A stretch of 64,000 nucleotides of DNA from Maridesulfovibrio salexigens DSM 2638 (lineage in GTDB: Bacteria > Desulfobacterota > Desulfovibrionia > Desulfovibrionales > Desulfovibrionaceae): contig NC_012881.1 in the NCBI RefSeq assembly GCF_000023445.1, positions 3,861,501 to 3,925,500 of the forward strand, given 5' to 3'. Below are positions 57,196 to 64,000 of the stretch, one piece after another. Position numbers and translations under genes: made by a program. Positions within the stretch are counted from its first letter, which is position 1. Every line of letters starts with the position of its first letter. The notes under the pieces were generated by a model. The model did no database searches. It saw only the letters and a program-made list of their open reading frames with translations, and was not told the DNA's origin.

Positions 57196-57531
57196 ATGTC
57201 ACACAAGATCATGATCCCTTTACATAACGACGAGGTCGCTCCCCGCTTCGATCTTGCCACTGATGTACTGCTGGTCAAAGTCAAATCCGGCGGAGAACTC
57301 AGCGAACGTATTATTGTTTTACCACAGGCTTCCGCAGATGACCTCTGTGCCCTTGCAACCTCCGACAACACAGATGCGGTGGTATGCGGCGGAATTGATG
57401 ACGAGCATTACCAGTACCTCAAATGGAAAGGGATTGAAGTTCTCGACGATGTCATCGGTCCTGTAAAACACGTCCTTCAAGCTTACAAAGACGGGAAGCT
57501 GTCCTGCGGCGATAATTTTTACCGTAAATAG
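57196..57531 (+). CDS. NifX/NifB-like dinitrogenase cofactor-family protein
   Basis: 111 residues, 3 bases after the activator. IMIPLHNDEVAPRFDLATDVLLVKV, DAVVCGGIDDEHYQYLKWKGIEVLDDVIGPV and the C-terminal YKDGKLSCGDNFYRK match the NifB/NifX/MTH1175 (DUF-like Nitro_FeMo-Co) fold, which binds Fe-S or Mo cofactor precursors. Here it is more likely a partner of the activator than a nitrogenase factor. Ends before the enhancer region. Confidence 0.85.
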   Translation: MSHKIMIPLHNDEVAPRFDLATDVLLVKVKSGGELSERIIVLPQASADDLCALATSDNTDAVVCGGIDDEHYQYLKWKGIEVLDDVIGPVKHVLQAYKDGKLSCGDNFYRK

Positions 57532-57580
57532 CCCCTCCTTAACCCCCTATAAACCTTCCTTCATTTTATCATACTTTCCT

Positions 57581-57661
57581 GTTTTGTTTCTATTTGTTTC
57601 ATTTTGTTTCTTGAGAAAGTTTTCACAATAATTCATTTTGTTTCAACAAAAAGAAACAAAA
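57581..57661. promoter_or_regulatory. Phased TTTTGTTTC enhancer motifs
   Basis: TTTGTTTC ends at 57590, 57600 and 57610, exactly one helical turn (10 bases) apart. A fourth TTTTGTTTC (57636-57644) faces an inverted GAAACAAAA (57653-57661). The cluster lies about 50-130 bases upstream of the RpoN promoter at 57710, the usual place for an enhancer-binding protein. Confidence 0.72.
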
Positions 57662-57709
57662 ATTCTTTCTACAAGCTTAAAACTCTGTTATACATGGAAT
57701 TATTTTATC

Positions 57710-57725
57710 TGGCATAACGAGTGCT
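57710..57725 (+). promoter_or_regulatory. Sigma-54 (-24/-12) promoter of the receiver-CBS-DASS operon
   Basis: TGGCATAACGAGTGCT fits TGGCAC-N5-TTGCW with GG and GC ten bases apart; two mismatches. It ends 63 bases before the ATG at 57789. It is preceded by the phased enhancer motifs and by the gene for an enhancer-binding protein. Confidence 0.75.
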
Positions 57726-57788
57726 TTAGAATGCTGGGTGCTGCAAAGACCGAATTCCCGGTCAGTAGCAAAGACAACATTCTAAAAC

Positions 57789-58151
57789 ATGAAAATAATG
57801 ATTGTTGAGAAGGACTCGGAATTTCGTGAACACCTTGTACTGCGACTCAGGAGTGAAGGCCTGAATGTCGCAGAATCCGGTAACCTGGACGAGGCAAAAG
57901 AATTCATCCGCGAGAACAAACTGGACGGCATCGTGCTGGGCCTGTCTGAATTCGGACGTAGTTCTTTGAAATTCATGGAGGACATTTCTTCGATTGTTCC
58001 TGATTTGAAAGTTGTTTTAATCAATCGGCACAATAAGATTCCGCTTTCCATTGAAGCAATGAATCTGGGGGCATGTGCTGAAATTTCAGTTCCGGTGGAT
58101 ATTGCCGCGCTAATCAAGACTTTGCGCAGATTCTGCGCACCTGAGAACTAA
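57789..58151 (+). CDS. Degenerate response-regulator receiver protein
   Basis: 120 residues, one CheY-like domain. The phospho-acceptor position reads LDGIVLGLSEFG where an Asp is expected after VL; the switch lysine site reads EISVPVD instead of KP, and the first acidic pair is MIVEKDSEF. So it should not be phosphorylated by the normal mechanism and may act as an atypical or protein-binding receiver. First gene of the RpoN-dependent unit, followed by CBS and transporter genes. Confidence 0.82.
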   Translation: MKIMIVEKDSEFREHLVLRLRSEGLNVAESGNLDEAKEFIRENKLDGIVLGLSEFGRSSLKFMEDISSIVPDLKVVLINRHNKIPLSIEAMNLGACAEISVPVDIAALIKTLRRFCAPEN

Positions 58152-58192
58152 GCGCTCAAACTCTGTCCGGGCAACCTAAATAGGGGGAAAAC

Positions 58193-58747
58193 GTGAAAAA
58201 TTTCAAAGCAAAAGACCTGATGATTCCAGCAGATGAATACTGCCGGGTGAAAAAGGACACCACTCTTCACGAAGCGATGGCACAACTGGTCATACAAAGC
58301 GAAGAAAAAGGCCTTTCACATCCGCATCGCGACCTGCTGGTCGAAGACGAAAATGGTAAAATTATCGGAAAAGTAACTATGCTCGACATTTTTAAATCTA
58401 TGGAGCCAAGCTACTTCAAGATGGAAAACAATGGGCATCAAGGTGCCTTGAGCAAAGAGTATGTTCAAAAAGTTTATACCGACTTCAACCTCTGGTCTGA
58501 ACCGATGAGCACTCTTTGCCAGAAATGTGCAGCACTTAAAGTGGCAGACCTGATGCACACCCCGCATCTGAGTGAGATGATCAACGAAGATGACAGCATA
58601 GATAAAGCTCTGCATTCATTTGTACTCGGCCTTCATCAGCCTATCTTGGTACAAAAAGACGGCAATGTAACCGGGGTTCTGCGCCTTGGGGACATCTTTG
58701 AAAACATCAGAAAAGCAATTCTCGCCTGCGAGATTGAAACAGCCTAA
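58193..58747 (+). CDS. CBS-domain protein
   Basis: 184 residues from GTG 58193 with AGGGGG upstream. Two CBS motifs: KDLMIPADEYCRVKKDTTLHEAMAQLVIQ...LVEDENGKIIGKVTMLDIF and VADLMHTPHLSEMINEDDSIDKALHSFVLG...ILVQKDGNVTGVLRLGDIF. Such Bateman modules bind adenine nucleotides and may gate the transporter encoded next (18-base gap). A C-x2-C is present in LCQKCAAL. Confidence 0.9.
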   Translation: MKNFKAKDLMIPADEYCRVKKDTTLHEAMAQLVIQSEEKGLSHPHRDLLVEDENGKIIGKVTMLDIFKSMEPSYFKMENNGHQGALSKEYVQKVYTDFNLWSEPMSTLCQKCAALKVADLMHTPHLSEMINEDDSIDKALHSFVLGLHQPILVQKDGNVTGVLRLGDIFENIRKAILACEIETA

Positions 58748-58765
58748 TTGTAAGGAGCTGAGATA

Positions 58766-60235
58766 ATGACTGCTGAAGTTGCAACCAAGCCCGGATTTGA
58801 TTTCAAGAGGCTGTTTTTTATGCTGCTGGGCATTGCCCTGTTCGCTATTGTCTATTACTGCCCGGCATGGCCCGATGCAGTTGACCCCGGCGGGCAGCAT
58901 TTTGTTTTAAGTAAAGAAGCTAAAGGCGCTATCGGCGTTTTCCTGCTGGCAGGCACATGGTGGGTATTTGAAGTTGTCCCCATCGGCGTAACCTCTCTGG
59001 CTATCGGCGTACTCCAGGCAATGTTCTTCATTCGTCCTCCCAAGGTGGCATTCAAAGATTTCATGGACCCCTCCGTCCTGTTTATCTTTGCTTCCATCAT
59101 GATCGGACTTGTATTCACCAAAACCGGACTGACCAAGCGTCTGGCCTACAAGATGCTCATGGTCGTCGGTGAAAAGACCAGCCGCATCTACCTAGGCGTA
59201 TTCGTTGTAACTGCCTTGCTGACCCATATCATGGCTCACACCGCTGTTGCTGCGACTGTCTACCCGCTGCTGCTGGCAATCTACTCCCTTTACGGCGAAG
59301 GGGATAAGCCCACTAAGTTCGGTAAGGGTCTGTTCATAGGTATGGCTTTTGTTGCCGGCGCCGGTTCTATCGTAACCCTGCTGGGTGCGGCTCGCGGTGC
59401 TGTTGCCATCGGTTTCTACAACCAGATTCTTGGTAAAGACATCACTTTCTTCGAGCTGACTTACTACATGGCTCCCATCGGCTGGGCTATGGTCTTCCTG
59501 CTTTGGGGCTTCTTCATGATCTTCCTGAAGCCTGAAAAAGACGTTATTCCCGGTCTTCGTGAAAAAGCCAGAGAACTCAACAAGCAGATGGGTCCGCTTT
59601 CCCGTGATGAAAAGCTGGCTGCTGTTCTTGTCGGTGGTGTAATCCTGGTAATGAGCCTGCGCTCCTTTATTCCTGAACTGAAGGCTATCGACAAGACCTC
59701 CATCATCTTGCTCTCGTCCATATCCTTCTTTGTCTTCAAAATTCTGGACATCAACGACCTTGAAGACATTCCCTGGAACATCATCCTTCTCTTCGCGGGT
59801 GCAATGTCCATCGGTTTCTGCCTCTGGGATACCGGCGCTGCTAAGTGGATGGCGGTTAACTGGCTGGTACTCTTCCAGGATTCAAGCGGATTTGTTTTCA
59901 TCATGTCCATCGCTTTCTTCGTAATGATGATGACCAACTTCATCATGAACGTGGCGGCAATCGCGATCTCGCTCCCGGTAGCACTCGTTATCGCGCCTTA
60001 CCTCGGCGTAGCACCGGAAGTTATTCTCTTCGCAGCATTGGTTGTTGCCGGTATGCCTTTCCTCCTGCTGGTAGGTGCGGCTCCCAACGCAATCGCATAC
60101 GACTCCAAGCAGTTCACCACCGGGGAATTCTTCATGTACGGTATCCCCGCAAGTATTCTGCTCATGATTGTAACCGGCATCTTCGTCAAGTTCATCTGGC
60201 CCATCATGGGCATGCCCGTGACCTTGCCGGGTTAG
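58766..60235 (+). CDS. DASS/SLC13 family sodium-coupled anion transporter
   Basis: 489 residues with about 12 hydrophobic segments. The two transport loops NHIMAHTAVAATVYPLLLA-like (LLTHIMAHTAVAATVYPLL) and MMMTNFIMNVAAIAISLPVALVIA are SNT-type motifs of the DASS family (citrate/succinate/sulfate carriers). The substrate is unknown; sulfate, sulfonates or dicarboxylates are options in this organism. Third gene of the sigma-54 unit. Confidence 0.9.
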   Translation: MTAEVATKPGFDFKRLFFMLLGIALFAIVYYCPAWPDAVDPGGQHFVLSKEAKGAIGVFLLAGTWWVFEVVPIGVTSLAIGVLQAMFFIRPPKVAFKDFMDPSVLFIFASIMIGLVFTKTGLTKRLAYKMLMVVGEKTSRIYLGVFVVTALLTHIMAHTAVAATVYPLLLAIYSLYGEGDKPTKFGKGLFIGMAFVAGAGSIVTLLGAARGAVAIGFYNQILGKDITFFELTYYMAPIGWAMVFLLWGFFMIFLKPEKDVIPGLREKARELNKQMGPLSRDEKLAAVLVGGVILVMSLRSFIPELKAIDKTSIILLSSISFFVFKILDINDLEDIPWNIILLFAGAMSIGFCLWDTGAAKWMAVNWLVLFQDSSGFVFIMSIAFFVMMMTNFIMNVAAIAISLPVALVIAPYLGVAPEVILFAALVVAGMPFLLLVGAAPNAIAYDSKQFTTGEFFMYGIPASILLMIVTGIFVKFIWPIMGMPVTLPG

Positions 60236-60375
60236 CAATATAGAGTTATAAGGGACTATTAAACATAGGGCAGGACGGTTCTGGCAAGGCGTGCCGGAAC
60301 CGTCCGACTTGTGCAAACCCTGTTGCCGGTTTCCGCCTACGACTTCCGGTGCTCAACAAAAAGCGAGAAGGATTT

Positions 60376-61815
60376 ATGAAACAGCTGAATAAGCTTATTG
60401 ACCATATTGTCAACCGAGTAAACGTTAACCTGCGCGAGCCGCTTGTGGATGTGGGGCCCTACATCAAAGGCCTTATCCCCGAAGACAGCTTCGCGCTTTA
60501 CTACGCTTTTTACTCTCTGACCAACAACCACCCGCTTATGTTCAACTTCCGCCACTCCAGCATCGGCGGGACCTACTTCCTCGGCAAATGTAAAGTTAAC
60601 CACTCCATCCTCTATAAGAGTGATATCCGTGGTGATGAGCTGAAGAGAAAAGGTAGCGAGGTAGAAGTCAACGGTCAGAAGATCAAGCTCCGTGATGACG
60701 AAGTCATTAAGATCCGCGACAGTTTTCTGATGAAAACTCTCGTGCACAACAACTCCCACGACCCTGAAAACCTTGAGTGTTTCAAAATTTCAAACACCGT
60801 GTCTCTGCATTACGCAAATATTCACGGTACTTCCGTGGAAGGCTGTTTCCTTGAGCCTTTCTCCTCAGTTGACCTTTCAATCTGCCACGACTGCGCAGTA
60901 GGAGCATACTCCTACGTTCAGGCCGGAGAACTTTCCCACAAACGCATTAAAGCCGGGCGTGTATGGGTCAAGGCGGACGGCGCATTTGAATTCAACTACC
61001 AATACCCCGAAGAGATCCTCTCCAAGTACATCCGTATGGAGAACAACAGGCCGAAAGGGATTCTCATGGACTTCTTTGATGACCGCAAAGAAGACTTTGT
61101 TCCTATCTACTCTTCGGTTAAGCCTGAGCTTACCATTGACGTTCCTGAAGGAGCATCAGTAAGCCCATACGCAGTACTGAAAGGCGACTGCAAAGTAGAC
61201 AAAAATGTTCTCGTAGCCCAGCGGTCATACATTGAGAACTCAACTCTCGGCCCCGGAGCCAACGCTCAGGAAAACTGCTACATTATCAATTCTGTTTACG
61301 ATGGCGAAGTTGTTACCCCGCATGGCGGTAAGGTAATATATACCCGTATGGGTAAGCGTTCCTTCGTAGGCTTTAACTCTTTCCTCAATGGAAAAGAGGA
61401 TGCTAGAATCGAAGTAGGAGCAGGAACCATATTAATGCCGCACACAATTATAGATGCGGAAGAACCCATTAAAATACCTGACAACTATCTCGTTTGGGGC
61501 TATATCAGCAAACAAGAAGATCTCGAAATGCACTCGATTCCTCTTTCTGACTTCGCTGCACTCAAAGGACAGTTCCGTCTCGGAAACATGACCTTTGAAG
61601 GCATCGGAGCTAAATTTGTTGATGGATTCCGGCACCGTATCGAACATATTCTCGAAGCTAACGGTGCGTTCTGGGATGGTACCGAAGAAACCGCGGGCCA
61701 TTCCCAGCAAACTCAAGATATCTCCTTCAATATCCTTCAGCCTTATCCTGAAGGAGAATTGCAGGGACTCTATCCGGAACTGACAATCGACCCGCTGGTC
61801 CCCAGTGATCTTTAA
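60376..61815 (+). CDS. Left-handed beta-helix (hexapeptide-repeat) protein of unknown function
   Basis: 479 residues from ATG 60376 (GAAGGA upstream). Repeated strands such as VSLHYANIHGTSVEGCFLEPFSSVDLSICHDCAVGAYSYV and VSPYAVLKGDCKVDKNVLVAQRSYIENSTLGPGANAQENC suggest two hexapeptide-repeat coils, as in acyl- or nucleotidyl-sugar transferases. No signal peptide or known catalytic His motif was recognised. It sits between two sodium-coupled transporter genes, 140 bases after DASS. Confidence 0.75.
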   Translation: MKQLNKLIDHIVNRVNVNLREPLVDVGPYIKGLIPEDSFALYYAFYSLTNNHPLMFNFRHSSIGGTYFLGKCKVNHSILYKSDIRGDELKRKGSEVEVNGQKIKLRDDEVIKIRDSFLMKTLVHNNSHDPENLECFKISNTVSLHYANIHGTSVEGCFLEPFSSVDLSICHDCAVGAYSYVQAGELSHKRIKAGRVWVKADGAFEFNYQYPEEILSKYIRMENNRPKGILMDFFDDRKEDFVPIYSSVKPELTIDVPEGASVSPYAVLKGDCKVDKNVLVAQRSYIENSTLGPGANAQENCYIINSVYDGEVVTPHGGKVIYTRMGKRSFVGFNSFLNGKEDARIEVGAGTILMPHTIIDAEEPIKIPDNYLVWGYISKQEDLEMHSIPLSDFAALKGQFRLGNMTFEGIGAKFVDGFRHRIEHILEANGAFWDGTEETAGHSQQTQDISFNILQPYPEGELQGLYPELTIDPLVPSDL

Positions 61816-61864
61816 AGAAACCATAGATCACTAGGTTCCACACAAAAGGCAAAAGGAGTAACCC

Positions 61865-63355
61865 GTGCCCAAAACAATGTCACAGGCGTTGCAGAAGAAC
61901 CTGCTAGGTAATTCGCCCGACTGGTACAAACTCACTATTATCGGATTTTTAATTTTAAACCCGATTCTCATGGCTGTAGCCGGCCCGTTCATCACCGGTT
62001 GGGTGCTGATCGGACAGTTCATTTTTACTCTGGCCATGGCTCTCAAGTGTTACCCCCTCCCTGCAGGTGGTCTGCTTGCGGTTGAAGCTATCGCTCTCGG
62101 GCTGGCTTCACCCGAAACAGTCTATAATGAGACAGTACTGAACTTCCCGGTAATTCTGCTGCTGATGTTCATGGTTGCAGGTATCCATTTTATGAAAGAC
62201 ATGCTCCAGTATGCTTTCACTAAAATCATTACCCGCGTTAAATCGAAGATCGTGATTTCACTGCTCTTCTCCCTTTCAGGTGCCGTCCTGTCCGCATTCC
62301 TTGATGCACTTACCGTTACTGCTGTAATTATCGCTGTTGCTTATGGATTCTACGGAATCTACCACCGCTTTGCATCCACAGGTAAATGCTCCCTGACAGA
62401 CGACTCCATGCTTCGCGGAGAATGCGTAAACAATCTCAGTGAATTCCGTGGCTTCCTCAGAAACCTGATGATGCACGGTGCAGTCGGTACCGCTCTCGGT
62501 GGTGTTTGTACCATCGTAGGAGAACCTCAGAACCTGCTCATCGGTAAGACCATGGGTTGGGAATTCATGGAGTTCTTCTTTAGAGTAGCTCCTGTCTCCA
62601 TGCCTGTACTTGCTGTAGGCCTTGTGACCTGTATCATGCTGGAAGTAACCGGTATCTTCGGATACGGCTACCAGCTGCCCCAGAACGTGCGTGAAATCCT
62701 CGAAGAGGAAGACCGCAAGAACGACGAAGAAATGAGCCTCAAGAAAAAAGCAGCTCTGTTCACTCAGGCTTGCGCGGCTATATTCCTCGTTCTCGCTCTG
62801 GCATTCCACATTGCGGAAGTAGGTCTTATCGGTCTGACCGTTATTGTTGTGCTTACCGCACTTAACGGTATCACTGAAGAACACCAGATCGGACACGCTT
62901 TTGAAGAGGCTCTGCCCTTTACCGCACTGCTGGTTGTTTTCTTCGCTGTTGTAGGTGTTATTCACGAACAGCACCTCTTTGCCCCGATCATTCATTACGT
63001 GCTCGGCCTTGAAGGTAAAGTTCAGCTTGCTGCCTACTACATCGCTAACGGCGTACTCTCCATGATTTCAGACAACGTATTTGTTGCAACAGTATATGTG
63101 TCTGAAACCCTGAAAGCATTCCAGAACGGCGTTATCGGCCGTGAACAGTTCGACCTGCTCGCAGTTGCAATCAACACCGGTACTAACATCCCCAGTGTTG
63201 CAACTCCTAACGGACAGGCAGCTTTCCTGTTCCTGCTGACTTCCGCCATTGCTCCGCTCATCAGGCTCTCATACGGCCAGATGGTTAAGATGGCATTCCC
63301 CTACACTATTACCATGTCCATTACCGGCCTCGCCGCGACCTGGTACTTCCTGTAG
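61865..63355 (+). CDS. nhaB: NhaB family Na+/H+ antiporter
   Basis: 496 residues from GTG 61865 (AAAAGGAG upstream), about 12 membrane segments. Matches Nha[80 protein letters not shown] and [24 protein letters not shown]. Exports sodium in exchange for protons, sustaining the sodium gradient used by the adjacent DASS carrier. Strong terminator follows. Confidence 0.94.
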   Translation: MPKTMSQALQKNLLGNSPDWYKLTIIGFLILNPILMAVAGPFITGWVLIGQFIFTLAMALKCYPLPAGGLLAVEAIALGLASPETVYNETVLNFPVILLLMFMVAGIHFMKDMLQYAFTKIITRVKSKIVISLLFSLSGAVLSAFLDALTVTAVIIAVAYGFYGIYHRFASTGKCSLTDDSMLRGECVNNLSEFRGFLRNLMMHGAVGTALGGVCTIVGEPQNLLIGKTMGWEFMEFFFRVAPVSMPVLAVGLVTCIMLEVTGIFGYGYQLPQNVREILEEEDRKNDEEMSLKKKAALFTQACAAIFLVLALAFHIAEVGLIGLTVIVVLTALNGITEEHQIGHAFEEALPFTALLVVFFAVVGVIHEQHLFAPIIHYVLGLEGKVQLAAYYIANGVLSMISDNVFVATVYVSETLKAFQNGVIGREQFDLLAVAINTGTNIPSVATPNGQAAFLFLLTSAIAPLIRLSYGQMVKMAFPYTITMSITGLAATWYFL

Positions 63356-63381
63356 GAACTGCTCTTACACAGCACAAAATT

Positions 63382-63415
63382 AAAGCCCCTGCCGATTGCT
63401 CGGCAGGGGCTTTTT
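63382..63415. terminator. Bidirectional terminator between nhaB and chemoreceptor
   Basis: AAAGCCCCTGCCGA (63382-63395) and TCGGCAGGGGCTTT (63400-63413), perfect 14-bp stem with loop TTGC and T tail. Ends nhaB and the convergent chemotaxis gene. Confidence 0.94.
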
Positions 63416-63437
63416 CATTTCTTAAGTTGTATGCTGT

Positions 63438-64000
63438 TTACTGCTGCATACGGGCAATAATTCCATCCAGTTCCCTTGCCAGCTCGGACATGCGGCTTAC
63501 AGCTTCAGCTGATTCATTCATGGCCTGTGCAGTTTCTCCGGCAATAGTATTGATCTGTCCGGTAGAGCGACTGATCTGCTCACTCGCAGCAGACTGCTCT
63601 TCCGAAGCAGTTGCAATGGAACGAACCTGATCGGCGGTCTCGGAAACCTTCTCAACTATCTCCTTAAGGATTTCACCTGACTGGTTCACCAATTCAGTGA
63701 CTTCGCCGATAGCCTGAGTAGACTTTTCAGTATTGGCAATGTTGGTTTTAGCACTTTCCTGAATTCGACCGATATATTCTCCAACTTCGCTGGTGGCATT
63801 CATGGTGCTCTCAGCAAGCTTGCGGACCTCATCGGCAACCACGGCAAACCCGCGTCCGGCATCCCCGGCACGGGCAGCCTCAATAGCAGCATTAAGCGCC
63901 AACAGGTTGGTCTGATCAGCAATGTCACTAATCACACCCATAATATTACCGATACCGTCTGCCTGCTGCCCAAGATCAGCCATATCTTTCTGCATCTGAT
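63438..64000 (-). CDS. Methyl-accepting chemotaxis protein, C-terminal fragment
   Basis: Partial gene whose 5' end lies beyond the right edge; about 187 residues seen. The signalling hairpin tip [38 protein letters not shown] is intact, flanked by methylation-helix heptads such as [19 protein letters not shown]. It signals to CheA/CheW; the sensor domain is not in the window. Ends in [10 protein letters not shown]-like bases without a CheR-binding pentapeptide. Confidence 0.97.
   Translation of the reverse strand, partial: QMQKDMADLGQQADGIGNIMGVISDIADQTNLLALNAAIEAARAGDAGRGFAVVADEVRKLAESTMNATSEVGEYIGRIQESAKTNIANTEKSTQAIGEVTELVNQSGEILKEIVEKVSETADQVRSIATASEEQSAASEQISRSTGQINTIAGETAQAMNESAEAVSRMSELARELDGIIARMQQ

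Noticed and set aside
57581-57610. CRISPR-like or tandem microsatellite repeat
   Set aside because: Only three 10-base units with no spacers; position before an RpoN promoter fits enhancer sites better.

Overview
The window reads as chromosome from a marine, sulfate-reducing Desulfovibrionales bacterium of the Desulfovibrio/Maridesulfovibrio type. This is an inference from gene content: an ATP synthase operon with paired b and b' subunits, NfnAB, several sodium-coupled transporters, bacteriohemerythrin, DUF4911, and many PAS, GGDEF and sigma-54 regulators. No rRNA, tRNA, CRISPR array or intact transposon was seen. Both window ends cut genes: atpD on the left and a chemotaxis receptor on the right.

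Layout. 1-4084 (minus): ATP synthase atpF'-atpF-atpH-atpA-atpG-atpD. 4227-10160 (minus): rod-shape operon mreB-mreC-mreD-mrdA-rodA ending in a bactofilin. 10393-12345 (plus): YhcC-type radical SAM protein and a PAS-GGDEF protein. 12383-16918 (minus): heparinase II/III-like protein, AlgD-like GDP-mannose dehydrogenase and a glycosyltransferase, probably an exopolysaccharide unit. 17091-20372 (minus): pstS-pstC-pstA without pstB, behind PhoB-like repeats. 20683-24980 (plus): UDP-galactopyranose mutase of the eukaryotic-like class behind a sigma-54 promoter, an M24 peptidase, DUF4911, TetR and an ICMT-like methyltransferase. 25073-36858 (mostly minus): methyltransferase, YifB, bacteriohemerythrin, a CobD-CobQ fusion, cupin, glycosyltransferase, SPASM radical SAM, TPR protein and a hybrid histidine kinase. 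37100-38980: an AT-rich KAP-like P-loop NTPase bracketed by 69-bp direct repeats of the lepB terminator. 39069-45049: lepB, lepA, a small unknown gene and nfnAB. 45417-47810: a CutC-like glycyl radical enzyme with an in-frame UGA. 47927-52024 (minus): cysteine desulfidase, a frameshifted symporter, RidA and a PAS-HTH regulator. 52196-55624: diguanylate cyclase, GNAT, TatD and a glycosyltransferase. 55792-63355 (plus): sigma-54 activator and NifX-like protein, then an operon of a degenerate receiver, CBS protein, DASS transporter and beta-helix protein, and NhaB.

The strongest candidate for something undescribed is the glycyl radical enzyme. Its reading frame continues through UGA codon 343, and the bases starting at that UGA fold into a 14-pair stem-loop of bacterial SECIS geometry. 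This suggests a selenocysteine-containing member of the family, although a nonsense mutation in a Gly codon is the main alternative. Second is the KAP NTPase cassette, a likely horizontally acquired (possibly defence) gene inserted at the lepB terminator with duplication of it. Third is a sigma-54 circuit at 55.8-60.2 kb: helically phased enhancer motifs, a clear -24/-12 promoter, an activator with an altered Walker B and a receiver protein lacking its phospho-acceptor.

A family of composite intergenic repeats (23.1, 23.2, 45.1, 54.5 and 55.7 kb) and several palindromic operator candidates are also recorded. Positions are from direct reading. Folding energies, database searches and alignments could not be run.
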